Assembly (NCBI GenBank): GCA_905213325.1
Contig: CAJMHW010000005.1
Location: 1-63,605 of the forward strand
Source of the DNA: Collinsella aerofaciens
Lineage (GTDB): Bacteria; Actinomycetota; Coriobacteriia; Coriobacteriales; Coriobacteriaceae
Length of the DNA stretch: 63,605 bases
Direction of reading: 5' to 3'
Shown here in pieces: positions 9,063 to 17,741 of the stretch. Positions within the stretch are counted from its first letter, which is position 1. Every line of letters begins with the position of its first letter. The position numbers and the translations under genes are program-made. The notes beneath the pieces were generated by a model. The model did not search any database, was not told the origin of the DNA, and worked only from the letters and a program-made list of their open reading frames with translations.

Positions 9063-9215
9063 GTCTACGTTTTTGGCCAGGTAAAACACCTTTGAGGCTT
9101 TACCCGGGCGTAATCGTAGACTGCTATTCGGCATTTCCGGGGCTAGACAACCGCCTGGCCCCAATCGGTCATATAACCCTAGCCCACATTGAAATGCCAT
9201 CGAAAAAGAAGCAGG

Positions 9216-10766
9216 CTATAGAGACTGGTCTCTCACCCACTCGATGAGTTCGGGGATCGCATAAGCGTATTGCCAGGTAAAGTTATGAGTGTTTCCACCC
9301 TGGACCGTCTTGTCGGTGCTATCGAGAGTTCCCTTCTCTACATGAAGGAAAACGACATGCGCCCCATCGGTCACCGCTTGTTTACAGGCCGAGGAGCAGA
9401 CATCCGAGAGCTCGACCATAAGCTCATCGAGCGTCTTCTGGCTGCTAGCCGCCTTGGCTCCTTCCTGGTTACCCGAAGGGTTTTTCTCTCCCGTTGCGTC
9501 GTAATCAATCCACAGGCCACTCGTATGTCCTTCGCCGTCATAGTTATAGGCGCAATTCAGCTGCTTCTCAACATAAGGAATTCCGATACTCGCGACACCC
9601 TTCTCGGGATCCGTCATGCCGCCATAGGAATTGGAATCGTCTTCAGAAACGAATATCACCATGGGCGTCTTGGCAATCGGAGTCATGTTGCCTTGCCCGG
9701 CAACGAGCATAAGCGCTGCAAAGGAATTGTCATCGGGATGCTTGGAGGCATATTCGATGAGGGCCATGCACCCGGCAGATTCGCCCGTCCCGTAAATGCG
9801 ATCCGGATCGATTGAGTAACCCTGGTCGATCAGGTCCTCGATTACATGCAGGCAAGTCTCGATATCGCAACAAGTTCCAGCGATCGTCAGCACAAATTGT
9901 GACCCATCAGCCCAGGCAAGGGCTCCCAGACCTTGACGAAGATTCACCCTCACATCGCAGGTGGTTACCCCCGCATCCGGCAGGAAGAGCGTGATGGGGT
10001 ATTTCTTTGCCTTGTCGTAGTCGTCAGGCTGTGCCAAGGCAAACGAAGCATGGAATCCAGTTTTGGGGTCATCGTAGGTCCCTGCAACAAACTTGTCTGC
10101 CTCGGAGTTGAGAACAGTCGAAGCCACGAGATATCGGGAGGATGTCTCGTCGCCTGTAAGCTTTTTACCTGCAGAATCCTTGAGATCCTTTATTTGGGCG
10201 ATTTTGACGCAACCGCTATCAAGGGATACGGGACCGTTTGAGCCTACGCACCCACGCGTCATCTGAAACATCAACGTCTGTGCGCCCGCATCTGCTGGAT
10301 CGAGCTCGACGATGACGTACGTTCCCTTGCTTTTGCCCCCTTCATCACTCAGCTCGGCTTTGTCGTTTACATAGGCAGTGACAATCGAGCGTCCCAAAAC
10401 CGAGAAAGATCCCATCCCCTTTTCCTGAGCCTGTTGACCGATGCCGCCATGTCCGGGATCAACCGAAGACGCATCGACATCCACGTCGTATTCAATCGCC
10501 ACGCCGACAATCTTCTCTCCGATTGCATATGTTTTCGCAAGTGCAGAAACAGAGATAACGTGCTCGTAGAATTCGCTAACGTCGCTATCCGTGCCACCCG
10601 ATTTGCCGTCGCTATCAACCTTCAGTGCATCATCCTTGCCGGCAGCCACGCTTCCCGCGCCGCTTTCGCTTCCAGACGCGCAGCCAACAAGCATAGAGGC
10701 GGTGCCCGCCAGCATTGTGGCCCCACCGGCCGTTAAAAAGCTTCGCCGACTCATTTCGAAAGCCAT
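9216..10766 (-). CDS. Tat-exported lipoprotein, alpha/beta-hydrolase (esterase-like)
   Basis: A 516-residue exported protein. The N-terminus carries a twin-arginine signal (SRRSFLTAG, residues 6-14) and a lipobox LVGC with Cys29, so it should be exported folded and anchored as a lipoprotein. A Ser/Gly/Asp-rich linker follows. The C-terminal half is an alpha/beta hydrolase resembling PHB-depolymerase/feruloyl-esterase-like enzymes: the nucleophile elbow GTGESAGC, a later Asp-rich strand (FVSEDDS) and a C-terminal THNFTW that could supply the catalytic His. A secreted esterase or peptidase-like role on dietary or host substrate is inference. It is transcribed alone, with identical terminator stems on both sides. 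Confidence 0.82.
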   Translation of the reverse strand: MAFEMSRRSFLTAGGATMLAGTASMLVGCASGSESGAGSVAAGKDDALKVDSDGKSGGTDSDVSEFYEHVISVSALAKTYAIGEKIVGVAIEYDVDVDASSVDPGHGGIGQQAQEKGMGSFSVLGRSIVTAYVNDKAELSDEGGKSKGTYVIVELDPADAGAQTLMFQMTRGCVGSNGPVSLDSGCVKIAQIKDLKDSAGKKLTGDETSSRYLVASTVLNSEADKFVAGTYDDPKTGFHASFALAQPDDYDKAKKYPITLFLPDAGVTTCDVRVNLRQGLGALAWADGSQFVLTIAGTCCDIETCLHVIEDLIDQGYSIDPDRIYGTGESAGCMALIEYASKHPDDNSFAALMLVAGQGNMTPIAKTPMVIFVSEDDSNSYGGMTDPEKGVASIGIPYVEKQLNCAYNYDGEGHTSGLWIDYDATGEKNPSGNQEGAKAASSQKTLDELMVELSDVCSSACKQAVTDGAHVVFLHVEKGTLDSTDKTVQGGNTHNFTWQYAYAIPELIEWVRDQSL

Positions 10767-11110
10767 TTTTATTACCCCGTTCCCCAGCCCGCTTCTGACT
10801 GGATTTTCAGCATTTCTAATCAGAAATTAACGAAACGGAGTCCGTGCCTTCGAAGCGCCTAAACAGGGAATCCGTTGATGCCAGATGCCCGGCGCGCCGC
10901 TCGGAAGTAAAACTAAAGGAATTTTATATAATCTAAATGAGCCAATCGATTCGCTTTTGAACGGCTATTATTCCAAAGATGAATTGAAACTACCGTTTGT
11001 TTAATATATCTTGACAAAGTCATCGGCATCATGTTTGCCTTCAACTTCTGATCGACCAAGCGGCCCTGGCGGAGACGCAGGGCCGCTTTGCATTGCAGTA
11101 AAGCTAACGG
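10767..11110. other. 344-base gap: AT-rich leader and one hairpin, no gene seen
   Basis: Bases 10910-11030 are much more AT-rich than the surroundings and probably hold the promoter of the Tat lipoprotein gene on the minus strand; TATATAA-like stretches occur near 10925. The hairpin at 11059-11087 is listed separately. I see no ORF with a ribosome site. Confidence 0.5.
11059..11087. terminator. Hairpin downstream of bile salt hydrolase
   Basis: The stem AGCGGCCCTG/CAGGGCCGCT is identical to the kup terminator at 9025. TTT follows on the plus strand only, yet the gene that ends nearby is on the minus strand, where TTGG follows. Confidence 0.55.
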
Positions 11111-12076
11111 CTACGAACGACGCGGCTCGGGAACCACGAGCCTATCGGGGCTCGCGCCCTCGGCATCCATCAGGCTCACGTAGCGAATCGACGGATCCCC
11201 ATACATCGCGTAGTAATAATTGCCCGTGCGCGCGCTAAAGCATCCGGTGTAGATAGTCTTCTCGAACTTGCCATCGCCCATCCTGGACGCTCCCTCGATC
11301 ATCACCACACCCTCGAGCGAGCGGAACATGCGAACGACATTTTCGGTCTCGCTCTCCTTTTGCGGGTAATTGGCATTGAGGTACGCCGCCTTTACAAAAC
11401 GGCTCGGCGAATAGCAATCGCCCGGAATGCCGCGCATGCCGGCACCGGCTCCATAGGGCTTGAGCTCGGCGCCACGCCATGTCGCCGTCTGCGGAAAATC
11501 GCTTGTGGCGGTGATATAGGTGCGCAGGTTTTCCATGTGCCACGGGAAGGTGGGCTGGTTGGCAAGGGTGTCGACCGGATCGTCGTATACATGCAGGCCG
11601 TCAGCCATCATCTCGACCACGATGCTGCGCTGGCTGTCGCCGATAATCCAATGGAGCAGCGACACGCCCAGCCCCTCTCCGGCAGATTTGGCGACAATCA
11701 CCGTGTCACGCAGCGCGGCCTCGACCTCATCAACCGTCGAGAACGTCGCTGCCACCCACAGGGGAAACTCATAGGCCGCAATATTGTTCTTGCCGTCGAC
11801 AGGGCCCTCGGCATACTCGGCATAACCCGGGAAATTGAGACCCGCCACGGCAAGGCCCGCATCGTTGCCGCAGTCGAAGAACATAGGGTAGTTCTTGTAA
11901 TCGATGCACATACCGATCACCGCGTGCGCCGCTGTCGCGTCATCGATAAACGAATACGGAATGTGAAATCCGCGCGGCATCACGCGAACCTGTTGGCCGT
12001 AGTCAAAGCTCCAGTCGAGATTGCGGCCCAGATACATGTGGCCAGAATTATCGGTAAATCGAATACTCGTACACAT
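11111..12076 (-). CDS. bsh: Choloylglycine hydrolase / conjugated bile salt hydrolase
   Basis: A 321-residue Ntn-hydrolase of the choloylglycine hydrolase family, the usual size. After Met removal Cys2 (MCTSIRF) becomes the N-terminal nucleophile. Arg18 and Asp21 in GRNLDW match bile-salt-hydrolase active-site positions. Further family landmarks are AGLNFPGYAEY, the TLANQPTFPWHMENL asparagine region and the PSRFVKAAY arginine. It should cleave glycine or taurine from conjugated bile acids in the cytoplasm, a trait of gut commensals. Penicillin V acylase activity is the main alternative. ATG 12076 follows TAGGAGG; the longer frame to 12139 has no ribosome site. Confidence 0.92.
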   Translation of the reverse strand: MCTSIRFTDNSGHMYLGRNLDWSFDYGQQVRVMPRGFHIPYSFIDDATAAHAVIGMCIDYKNYPMFFDCGNDAGLAVAGLNFPGYAEYAEGPVDGKNNIAAYEFPLWVAATFSTVDEVEAALRDTVIVAKSAGEGLGVSLLHWIIGDSQRSIVVEMMADGLHVYDDPVDTLANQPTFPWHMENLRTYITATSDFPQTATWRGAELKPYGAGAGMRGIPGDCYSPSRFVKAAYLNANYPQKESETENVVRMFRSLEGVVMIEGASRMGDGKFEKTIYTGCFSARTGNYYYAMYGDPSIRYVSLMDAEGASPDRLVVPEPRRS

Positions 12077-12143
12077 AGCGCCTCCTAGCTTTACGTTCTT
12101 GCTAATTTCATTGTCTCCAAACAAAAAGGCGCTAAACACAAAA

Positions 12144-12175
12144 GCCCGGACATGACAACAATGTCATGCCCGGGC
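12144..12175 (-). terminator. Terminator of the second deformylase-like gene
   Basis: A 14-bp stem (GCCCGGaCATGACA / TGTCATGcCCGGGC, one mismatch) with loop ACAA, followed on the minus strand by CTTTTGTG. Confidence 0.75.
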
Positions 12176-12207
12176 CAAAAGAGACGAAGTGCGGTGCTTT
12201 GGTCCCC

Positions 12208-12627
12208 TTAGACCAACTTTCCAAGACAGTGATCGATCATATGCTGGATCATTTGTGCCTCAAAGCCCGCGTAGTCGCGGCGGCACTCCTTCATCTTGCC
12301 GTCGACGATCCGGTCAAAGGCAACCTTGCACTTGATGTAGCGCGTGGACTTGGTGACCTCCTCGTGCGTCAGGCAGCTCTCCTCCATCTTGCTGGCACCC
12401 AGGCCAAACACCAGACGGGGGTTGTAGAGCACATGGGGCTCGCCGGCGTCGTCCAGATAGACGCAGACCTTCTTGGTGACGCCGATCTGGTTGGCGGCAA
12501 GGCAGCCGGCATCGTCGAGCGACTTGATGGTATCGATCAGGTCCTGTGCCACCGACTCGTCCTCGACGGTCGCGACCTCGCAACGCTGGGACAGAATAGC
12601 CTCGTCGTGGCAGAGCTCTTTAATCAT
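12208..12627 (-). CDS. Peptide deformylase-like protein lacking the catalytic glutamate
   Basis: A 139-residue deformylase-fold protein. Motif 1 keeps its Gln (GCLAANQIG, Gln47). Motif 2 is ESCLT (83-87) instead of EGCLS, with the metal-ligand Cys85 present. Motif 3 is HMIDH (129-133) instead of HExDH, so the general-base Glu is Met130. Both zinc/iron His remain. It may bind metal and perhaps a substrate but should not work as a normal deformylase. ATG 12627 is preferred over ATG 12639 because GGAGGA precedes it. It is a single gene with its own terminator. Compare the paralog at 2436-2846. Confidence 0.82.
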   Translation of the reverse strand: MIKELCHDEAILSQRCEVATVEDESVAQDLIDTIKSLDDAGCLAANQIGVTKKVCVYLDDAGEPHVLYNPRLVFGLGASKMEESCLTHEEVTKSTRYIKCKVAFDRIVDGKMKECRRDYAGFEAQMIQHMIDHCLGKLV

Positions 12628-12820
12628 ACGTTCCTCCATAGGGGTCGTTGTAACTGCTTAAGTATACGGTACCCACACATTTTCATGCGAAAAATACCGT
12701 CCGTCTGCTACAAAGCGCCGAACATCAACATGCGAGGAACAACAGCGTCGTAAAGGGGCTATAGTGGGTGAGTTCGTGTCAATCGGCCTAAACTCGGGGC
12801 CGAACAAGGAAAGGGTATGC

Positions 12821-14131
12821 ATGGACGAACTTTTTCACGTCAGCGAGCGCAAGTCCACAATCGGGACCGAACTCCGCGCTGGACTGACAACATTCCTGGC
12901 GATGGCCTACATCATCGCCGTCAACCCCGCGGTGCTCTCGGGCGCCGGCATCGATGCGGGAGCGCTCGCCTGCGCCACCTGCCTGGGCGCCGGCATCATG
13001 ACCATCTGCATGGGCATCTTCGCCAACCGCCCGCTCGCCTGCGCGTCGGGCTTAGGCGTCAACGCGATGATCGCCGGAATCACCACCACCGTCTGCGGCG
13101 GTGACTGGCATGTGGCCATGAGCGTCATCTTCCTTGAGGGCGTCGTCATCTTGCTGCTCGTGCTTTGTGGCCTGCGCGAGGCCATCATGGACGCCATCCC
13201 CGTGGTTCTGCGCCACGCTATCTCGGTGGGTCTGGGCCTGTTCATCGCCATGATTGGCCTGTGCGATGCCGGCATTATCACCGCTGGCGCCGGTACACTC
13301 GTCGGTCTGGGCGACATCACCTCCCCCACCTTCATCGTCGGCATCATCTCCATCCTGGTGACGGTCGCCCTCGCCTGCCGCAACGTCCCCGGCTCGCTGC
13401 TCATCGGCATCGTCGTCGCCGTCATCGCCGGTATCCCCCTAGGTGTGACCCAGGCTCCGACCGGTATCATCGCCCCGCTCGACTTCTCGAGCATTGGTGG
13501 CCCCATCGCCGACGCCGGCGGCGTGCCCGCCATCGTCAAGGTCCTTACCGACCCCGCGCTCCTCGTCATCTCGTTCTCGCTGCTCATGAGTGACTTCTTC
13601 GACACCATGGGCACCGCGATGGCCGTGGCCAAGCAGGGCGAGTTCCTCACCGACGACGGCAACGTCGAGAATATCAAGGAGATCTTGATCGTCGACTCCG
13701 CCGCCGCCGCTGTGGGCGGTTTCATGGGCGTCTCCTCCATCACCACCTTCGTCGAGTCCACCTCTGGCGCTGCCGACGGTGGCCGCACGGGTCTCACCTC
13801 CGTCACCACCGGCGTGCTGTTCATTCTCGCCGCGTTCTTCTCCCCCATCGTCACCATCGTTTCCAGCGCCGCCACCTGCGGTGCTCTGGTCTACGTCGGC
13901 TACCTCATGATGAGCGAGGCCTCCGAGATCGACTGGTCCGACGTGTCGCAGGGTTTCCCGGCGTTCATGATTGTCGCCGGCGTGCCCTTCACCTACTCCA
14001 TCTCTGCCGGCATTGGCCTGGGCTTTATCGCCTACGTGGTCGTCGCGCTCTTTAAGGGCGAGGCCTCCAAGATCAAGCCGCTCATGTGGATCGCAGCCCT
14101 CGCCTTCCTCGTCTACTTCTTCGTGGCGTAA
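12821..14131 (+). CDS. NCS2-family purine permease (AzgA/PbuG-like)
   Basis: A 436-residue polytopic permease of the AzgA branch of nucleobase transporters (adenine/guanine/hypoxanthine). Visible landmarks are the N-terminal TELRAGLTTFLAMAYIIAVNP, ACASGLGVNAM, DFFDTMGTAMAVAKQG and GGFMGVSSITTFVESTSGAADGGRTG (written here in pieces of the family consensus). It imports purines with protons across the inner membrane. ATG 12821 has AAGGAAAGG upstream and is preferred over the start at 12764. No purine riboswitch was recognised in the leader. Confidence 0.9.
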   Translation: MDELFHVSERKSTIGTELRAGLTTFLAMAYIIAVNPAVLSGAGIDAGALACATCLGAGIMTICMGIFANRPLACASGLGVNAMIAGITTTVCGGDWHVAMSVIFLEGVVILLLVLCGLREAIMDAIPVVLRHAISVGLGLFIAMIGLCDAGIITAGAGTLVGLGDITSPTFIVGIISILVTVALACRNVPGSLLIGIVVAVIAGIPLGVTQAPTGIIAPLDFSSIGGPIADAGGVPAIVKVLTDPALLVISFSLLMSDFFDTMGTAMAVAKQGEFLTDDGNVENIKEILIVDSAAAAVGGFMGVSSITTFVESTSGAADGGRTGLTSVTTGVLFILAAFFSPIVTIVSSAATCGALVYVGYLMMSEASEIDWSDVSQGFPAFMIVAGVPFTYSISAGIGLGFIAYVVVALFKGEASKIKPLMWIAALAFLVYFFVA

Positions 14132-14158
14132 CGGCATAGTCTGCTAAAGCAAAACAAC

Positions 14159-14195
14159 AAGGCGCGGAATCGCATCGAGCGGCTCCGCGCCTTTC
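14159..14195 (+). terminator. Intrinsic terminator of the purine permease
   Basis: Stem AAGGCGCGGA/TCCGCGCCTT followed by CTTTTA. Confidence 0.8.
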
Positions 14196-14268
14196 TTTTA
14201 GCGTCTGCCCCCGTGTCAGCGTGCGACAATTGAGGCTGTCAATATCACAACACTGAGAGAAGCCTGCC

Positions 14269-14934
14269 TTGGAAGCGCATCATAAGCAGATAACCGTTTA
14301 TTCAGAGTGTGCGGAAGGCGCGCCCGTCATCTATCTCCCCGTGGTTATGGGCAACGGTAGTGAAGTCTACGAGCGCTGCCGAGAGCTCGACTGCCCGCCG
14401 TTCACCCTTGTCGCCATTGGAGGGCTCGATTGGAATCGCGAGCTGAGCCCCTGGGAATGCGACGGAACTATACGAGATGCCGAGCCCTTTGGCGGACAGG
14501 CTGCTGGTTTTCTTGACGAGTTGTTGAAGCAGATAATCCCCCAGGCCGAATCATCGCTCCCGCAACCGCCCGCCTGGCGCGGCGTTGCCGGCTACTCGTT
14601 GGCGGGTCTTTTTGCACTGTGGACACTTTGGCAAACAGATGTCTTTGAGCGCGCGGCAAGTGCATCGGGGTCGCTGTGGTTCCCCGGCTTTATCGACTAC
14701 GCGCGCGAGCGCACGATGACAGCCACGCCCGACGCCGCCTATCTGTCGCTCGGTAAAAAGGAAACCAAGACGCCCAACCGCATGATGCGGCACGTACTCG
14801 ACGATACGCACGCGATGGAAGAGCTGTTTATAGAGCGTGACATTCCAACAACGCTGGAGCTCAACCCCGGCAACCACTTTGCCCAAACTGACCTGCGCAT
14901 GGCGCGCGGCATCCACTGGATACTGACGCATTAA
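14269..14934 (+). CDS. Putative esterase, alpha/beta-hydrolase (Fes/IroE-like family)
   Basis: A 221-residue protein of the putative-esterase family (PF00756-like). The nucleophile elbow is GYSLAG near residue 103, and a conserved His occurs in PGNHFAQ near the end. It starts with TTG 14269 after a weak GAGAGAAG; no better upstream start is visible, so the exact N-terminus is uncertain. No signal peptide is seen, so it is probably cytoplasmic. The substrate is unknown; siderophore or acyl-ester hydrolysis is only suggested by the family. Confidence 0.75.
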   Translation: MEAHHKQITVYSECAEGAPVIYLPVVMGNGSEVYERCRELDCPPFTLVAIGGLDWNRELSPWECDGTIRDAEPFGGQAAGFLDELLKQIIPQAESSLPQPPAWRGVAGYSLAGLFALWTLWQTDVFERAASASGSLWFPGFIDYARERTMTATPDAAYLSLGKKETKTPNRMMRHVLDDTHAMEELFIERDIPTTLELNPGNHFAQTDLRMARGIHWILTH

Positions 14935-14976
14935 AAATGGCGCCCACGCGTACATACGCATGGACGCCATTTTTAA
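14931..14976. terminator. Bidirectional terminator
   Basis: Arms TTAAAAATGGCG/CGCCATTTTTAA enclose a GC-rich middle with further pairing. A-run on one side and T-run on the other serve both the plus-strand esterase and the minus-strand uracil permease. Confidence 0.85.
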
Positions 14977-14994
14977 TTTGGCTGAACGCAGCTA

Positions 14995-16329
14995 CTATTC
15001 AGCAGTCTCCTCAAGCTCGGAAGTATCGAACTCAAAGTCATTACCGGGCAGGATGGCGTTGAGCACAATGCCCACCAGCGAGCCCACGGCAAGGCCCGAA
15101 AGCGAAATCGTCACGCCGCCCAGCTCCAGCACGATGGCACCGGCGGTACTGTAGGCAATGCCGAGCGAAAGCACGAGCACCAGAGCCGCCACCAGCACGT
15201 TGCGGTTGTTCTGGAAATCAACCTGATTCTCGATGAGGTTACGCACGCCAACGGCGCTGATCATGCCGTAGAGCACGAGCGACACACCGCCGATAACGCA
15301 CGCCGGCATGGCGGCAATCACCGCAGCAAACTTGGGGCAGAACGAAAGCACAATGGCGCAGCAGGCGGCAATGCGAATCACACGCGGGTCGAACACGCGC
15401 GTAAGCGCAAGCACGCCGGTGTTCTCGCCATACGTGGTGTTGGCCGGAGCGCCAAAGAGCGACGCCAAGATGGTCGCCAGACCATCGCCGAGTAGGGTAC
15501 GGTGCAGACCGGGATCGGCAATGTAATTGCGTTCGCAGGTAGAGCCAATGGCGGAGATATCGCCAATGTGCTCAATCATGGTCGCAAAGGCCAGCGGCAT
15601 GATGGTGATGATGGCCGTCGTGGCAAGACCGCTATCGAACTGCGGGCCAAAGAGCGCAAACACGGTGTTGCCCCACACGATGGGCAGACCGACCCAGGGG
15701 GCGGCTGCGACGCCAGAGAAGTCGACCTCGCCCAACGCGGCCGCAACGGCATAGCTCACCACAACGCCCAGCAAAATCGGCACGATCTTGACCATGCCGC
15801 GGCCCCAAATATTGCAGACGACGATCACGGCCACAGCGATGACGGCGATAAGCCAGTTGGTCTGGCAGTTGGCAATGGCAGAGCTTGCCAAGATCAGGCC
15901 GATGGAAATGACGATGGGGCCGGTCACCACCGGCGGGAAGAAACGCATAACGCGCTTGGCGCCAAAGGCACGGAACAGGGCCGCCAGCACCGGATAGAGC
16001 AGGCCGGCGCAGGCTACGCCCAGGCAGGCGTAGGGCAAAAGCTCGGTCTCTCCGTTGGGCGCGATTGCGGCATAACCGGCAATAAAGGCAAACGATGAGC
16101 CCAAAAATGCCGGCACCTTACCGCGCGACAGGAAGTGGAACAACAGTGTGCCGATGCCGGCGAACAGAAGCGTCGCCGAAACGGAAAGGCCGGTGAGCAC
16201 GGGCACGAGCACCGTGGCTCCGAACATCGCAAACATGTGTTGCAAACCCAACACAAACATGCGCGGGCGGCCGAGCGACGATGCATCGTAGATGGCATCG
16301 GTGACGGCGGGCGTCGAGGATTGGGACAT
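14995..16329 (-). CDS. uraA: Uracil permease (NCS2, UraA/PyrP-like)
   Basis: A 444-residue NCS2 permease of the UraA branch, distinct from the AzgA-type gene at 12821. Family features are GLQHMFAMFGATVLVP near residue 29, the segment with QTNWLIA, FATMIEHIGDISAIG with the substrate-binding Glu of helix 8, and ANTTYGENTGVLALT of helix 10. It should import uracil with protons. The acidic C-terminus EFDTSELEETAE is unremarkable. ATG 16329 follows GAAAGGACTTCC. A xanthine substrate cannot be excluded without comparison. Confidence 0.88.
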   Translation of the reverse strand: MSQSSTPAVTDAIYDASSLGRPRMFVLGLQHMFAMFGATVLVPVLTGLSVSATLLFAGIGTLLFHFLSRGKVPAFLGSSFAFIAGYAAIAPNGETELLPYACLGVACAGLLYPVLAALFRAFGAKRVMRFFPPVVTGPIVISIGLILASSAIANCQTNWLIAVIAVAVIVVCNIWGRGMVKIVPILLGVVVSYAVAAALGEVDFSGVAAAPWVGLPIVWGNTVFALFGPQFDSGLATTAIITIMPLAFATMIEHIGDISAIGSTCERNYIADPGLHRTLLGDGLATILASLFGAPANTTYGENTGVLALTRVFDPRVIRIAACCAIVLSFCPKFAAVIAAMPACVIGGVSLVLYGMISAVGVRNLIENQVDFQNNRNVLVAALVLVLSLGIAYSTAGAIVLELGGVTISLSGLAVGSLVGIVLNAILPGNDFEFDTSELEETAE

Positions 16330-16452
16330 GGAAGTCCTTTCATGATGGAAGGGCGATCAGGTATATCGGATAACCTGCCCGAACGATACGATCCGAACCA
16401 TTGTACGTGATACACCATGTCTCGCGCGCGCCGTCACCTGCAAACGGTAGCG

Positions 16453-17586
16453 TTACTTCCAAACGCGCTCGGCAATGCGCTTGACCAGCGCGATCTTTGC
16501 CCACTGCTCGTCCTCGGTCAGCTTGTTGCCAATCTCACAGCTGGCAAAGCCGCACTGGGGCGACAGGTACAGGTTCTCGAGCGGCACATACTTTGCGGCC
16601 TCGTGGATACGTTCGACGATAACGTCCTCGTCCTCAAGCTCAGCCGCCTTTGTAGTGACCAGTCCCAGCACGACCTTCTTGCCGGGAGCAACGTACTTGA
16701 GCGGCTCAAAGCCACCGGCGCGCGGCGTATCGAACTCAAGGTAGAACGCATCGACGTCCTCGTGCGCAAACAGGTACGGTGCAATGGGATCGTAACCACC
16801 CTCGAAGGCATACGTGGAGTGATAGTTGCCGCGACACACGTGCGTATTGATAACCAGATCGTCGGGCTTGCCCGCGATGGCGGCATTGTTGAGCGCCACG
16901 CCCAGCTCGCTCACTTTTTGCAGGTCAACCGGGCTCATGCCGGTCTTGGACACAAAGTCGGTATCGCAATAGATGCCCCAGGTGCAGTCATCAAATTGGA
17001 TGTTGCGGCAACCTGCGGCATACAGGTCGGCAATCACGGTGCGGTATGCTGCGGCAATGGCATCGGCGAGCTCTTCGTCGGTCTTATAGACGGCACGCAG
17101 GCTCTCCTGCTGGCCATCACAGCGGTCGAGTGTGACTTCGGAGAACGTCTGGATCGGCGCCGGAATGGTCTGGCGCGCGATCTGGCCCTCACCCTCGAGC
17201 GACTTGACAAATTTGAAGTGCTCGACGAACGGATGGTTCTCGCCGCTAATGGGACCGGTTACCGCGGCGGTGTCGGCGGTAGTCTCCTCATCGTGAAACA
17301 TGTAGCCCGTGCGCGAGGCGCGGCGCTCAATGCCGTTGAGTCCCCACATAAAATCGAGGTGCCAGTAGCTGCGGCGGAACTCGCCATCGGTAATCACCTG
17401 CAGGCCGGCAGCCTTCTGCTTGGCCACTAAGTCGCGGATGGCCTCGTCCTCGACGGCCTTAAGGCCGGAAGCGTCGAGTTTACCCGCGACATAGGCGGCA
17501 CGGGCATCCTTTACAGCCTGCGGACGAAGAAAACTGCCGACGATATCGGCGCGAAACGGCGCGTTCGGTTGAATCGAAGTGCTCAT
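16453..17586 (-). CDS. Cobalamin-independent methionine synthase-like protein (MetE C-terminal type, YxjG/YxjH-like)
   Basis: A 377-residue protein corresponding only to the catalytic barrel of MetE, half the size of full MetE. Zinc ligands are visible: THVCRGNYHS (His and Cys), a Glu in YLEFD and the final Cys in SPQCGFASC. Such stand-alone proteins (Bacillus YxjG/YxjH) are linked to methionine synthesis or salvage; the methyl donor is uncertain because the N-terminal folate domain is absent. ATG 17586 follows AAAGGGAG; the frame is open a few codons upstream. A LysR gene lies directly upstream and a LysR-type dyad at 17674 sits in the promoter region. Confidence 0.88.
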   Translation of the reverse strand: MSTSIQPNAPFRADIVGSFLRPQAVKDARAAYVAGKLDASGLKAVEDEAIRDLVAKQKAAGLQVITDGEFRRSYWHLDFMWGLNGIERRASRTGYMFHDEETTADTAAVTGPISGENHPFVEHFKFVKSLEGEGQIARQTIPAPIQTFSEVTLDRCDGQQESLRAVYKTDEELADAIAAAYRTVIADLYAAGCRNIQFDDCTWGIYCDTDFVSKTGMSPVDLQKVSELGVALNNAAIAGKPDDLVINTHVCRGNYHSTYAFEGGYDPIAPYLFAHEDVDAFYLEFDTPRAGGFEPLKYVAPGKKVVLGLVTTKAAELEDEDVIVERIHEAAKYVPLENLYLSPQCGFASCEIGNKLTEDEQWAKIALVKRIAERVWK

Positions 17587-17673
17587 AGGTATCTCCCTTT
17601 GCATTGGTTGCTTTACTGGGACAGAGTATGAGCGCTCATATGGTCATCGTAAAATATACGTTTATAACAGTTT

Positions 17674-17694
17674 GATATAGATGCTTCCTATATC
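17674..17694. promoter_or_regulatory. Dyad GATATAG-N7-CTATATC, candidate LysR/MetR-like operator
   Basis: Perfect 7-bp arms separated by ATGCTTC lie about 90 bases before the MetE-like start and about 50 bases after the LysR stop. The spacing and symmetry fit a LysR-type activator site. Confidence 0.55.
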
Positions 17695-17741
17695 AGTCTG
17701 GACTGTCATAAAGAGACTTGAACCGTGCGGAGCACAGCAGC

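Noticed and set aside
12640..12820. Purine riboswitch before the AzgA-like permease
   Set aside because: No match to the conserved purine aptamer core.
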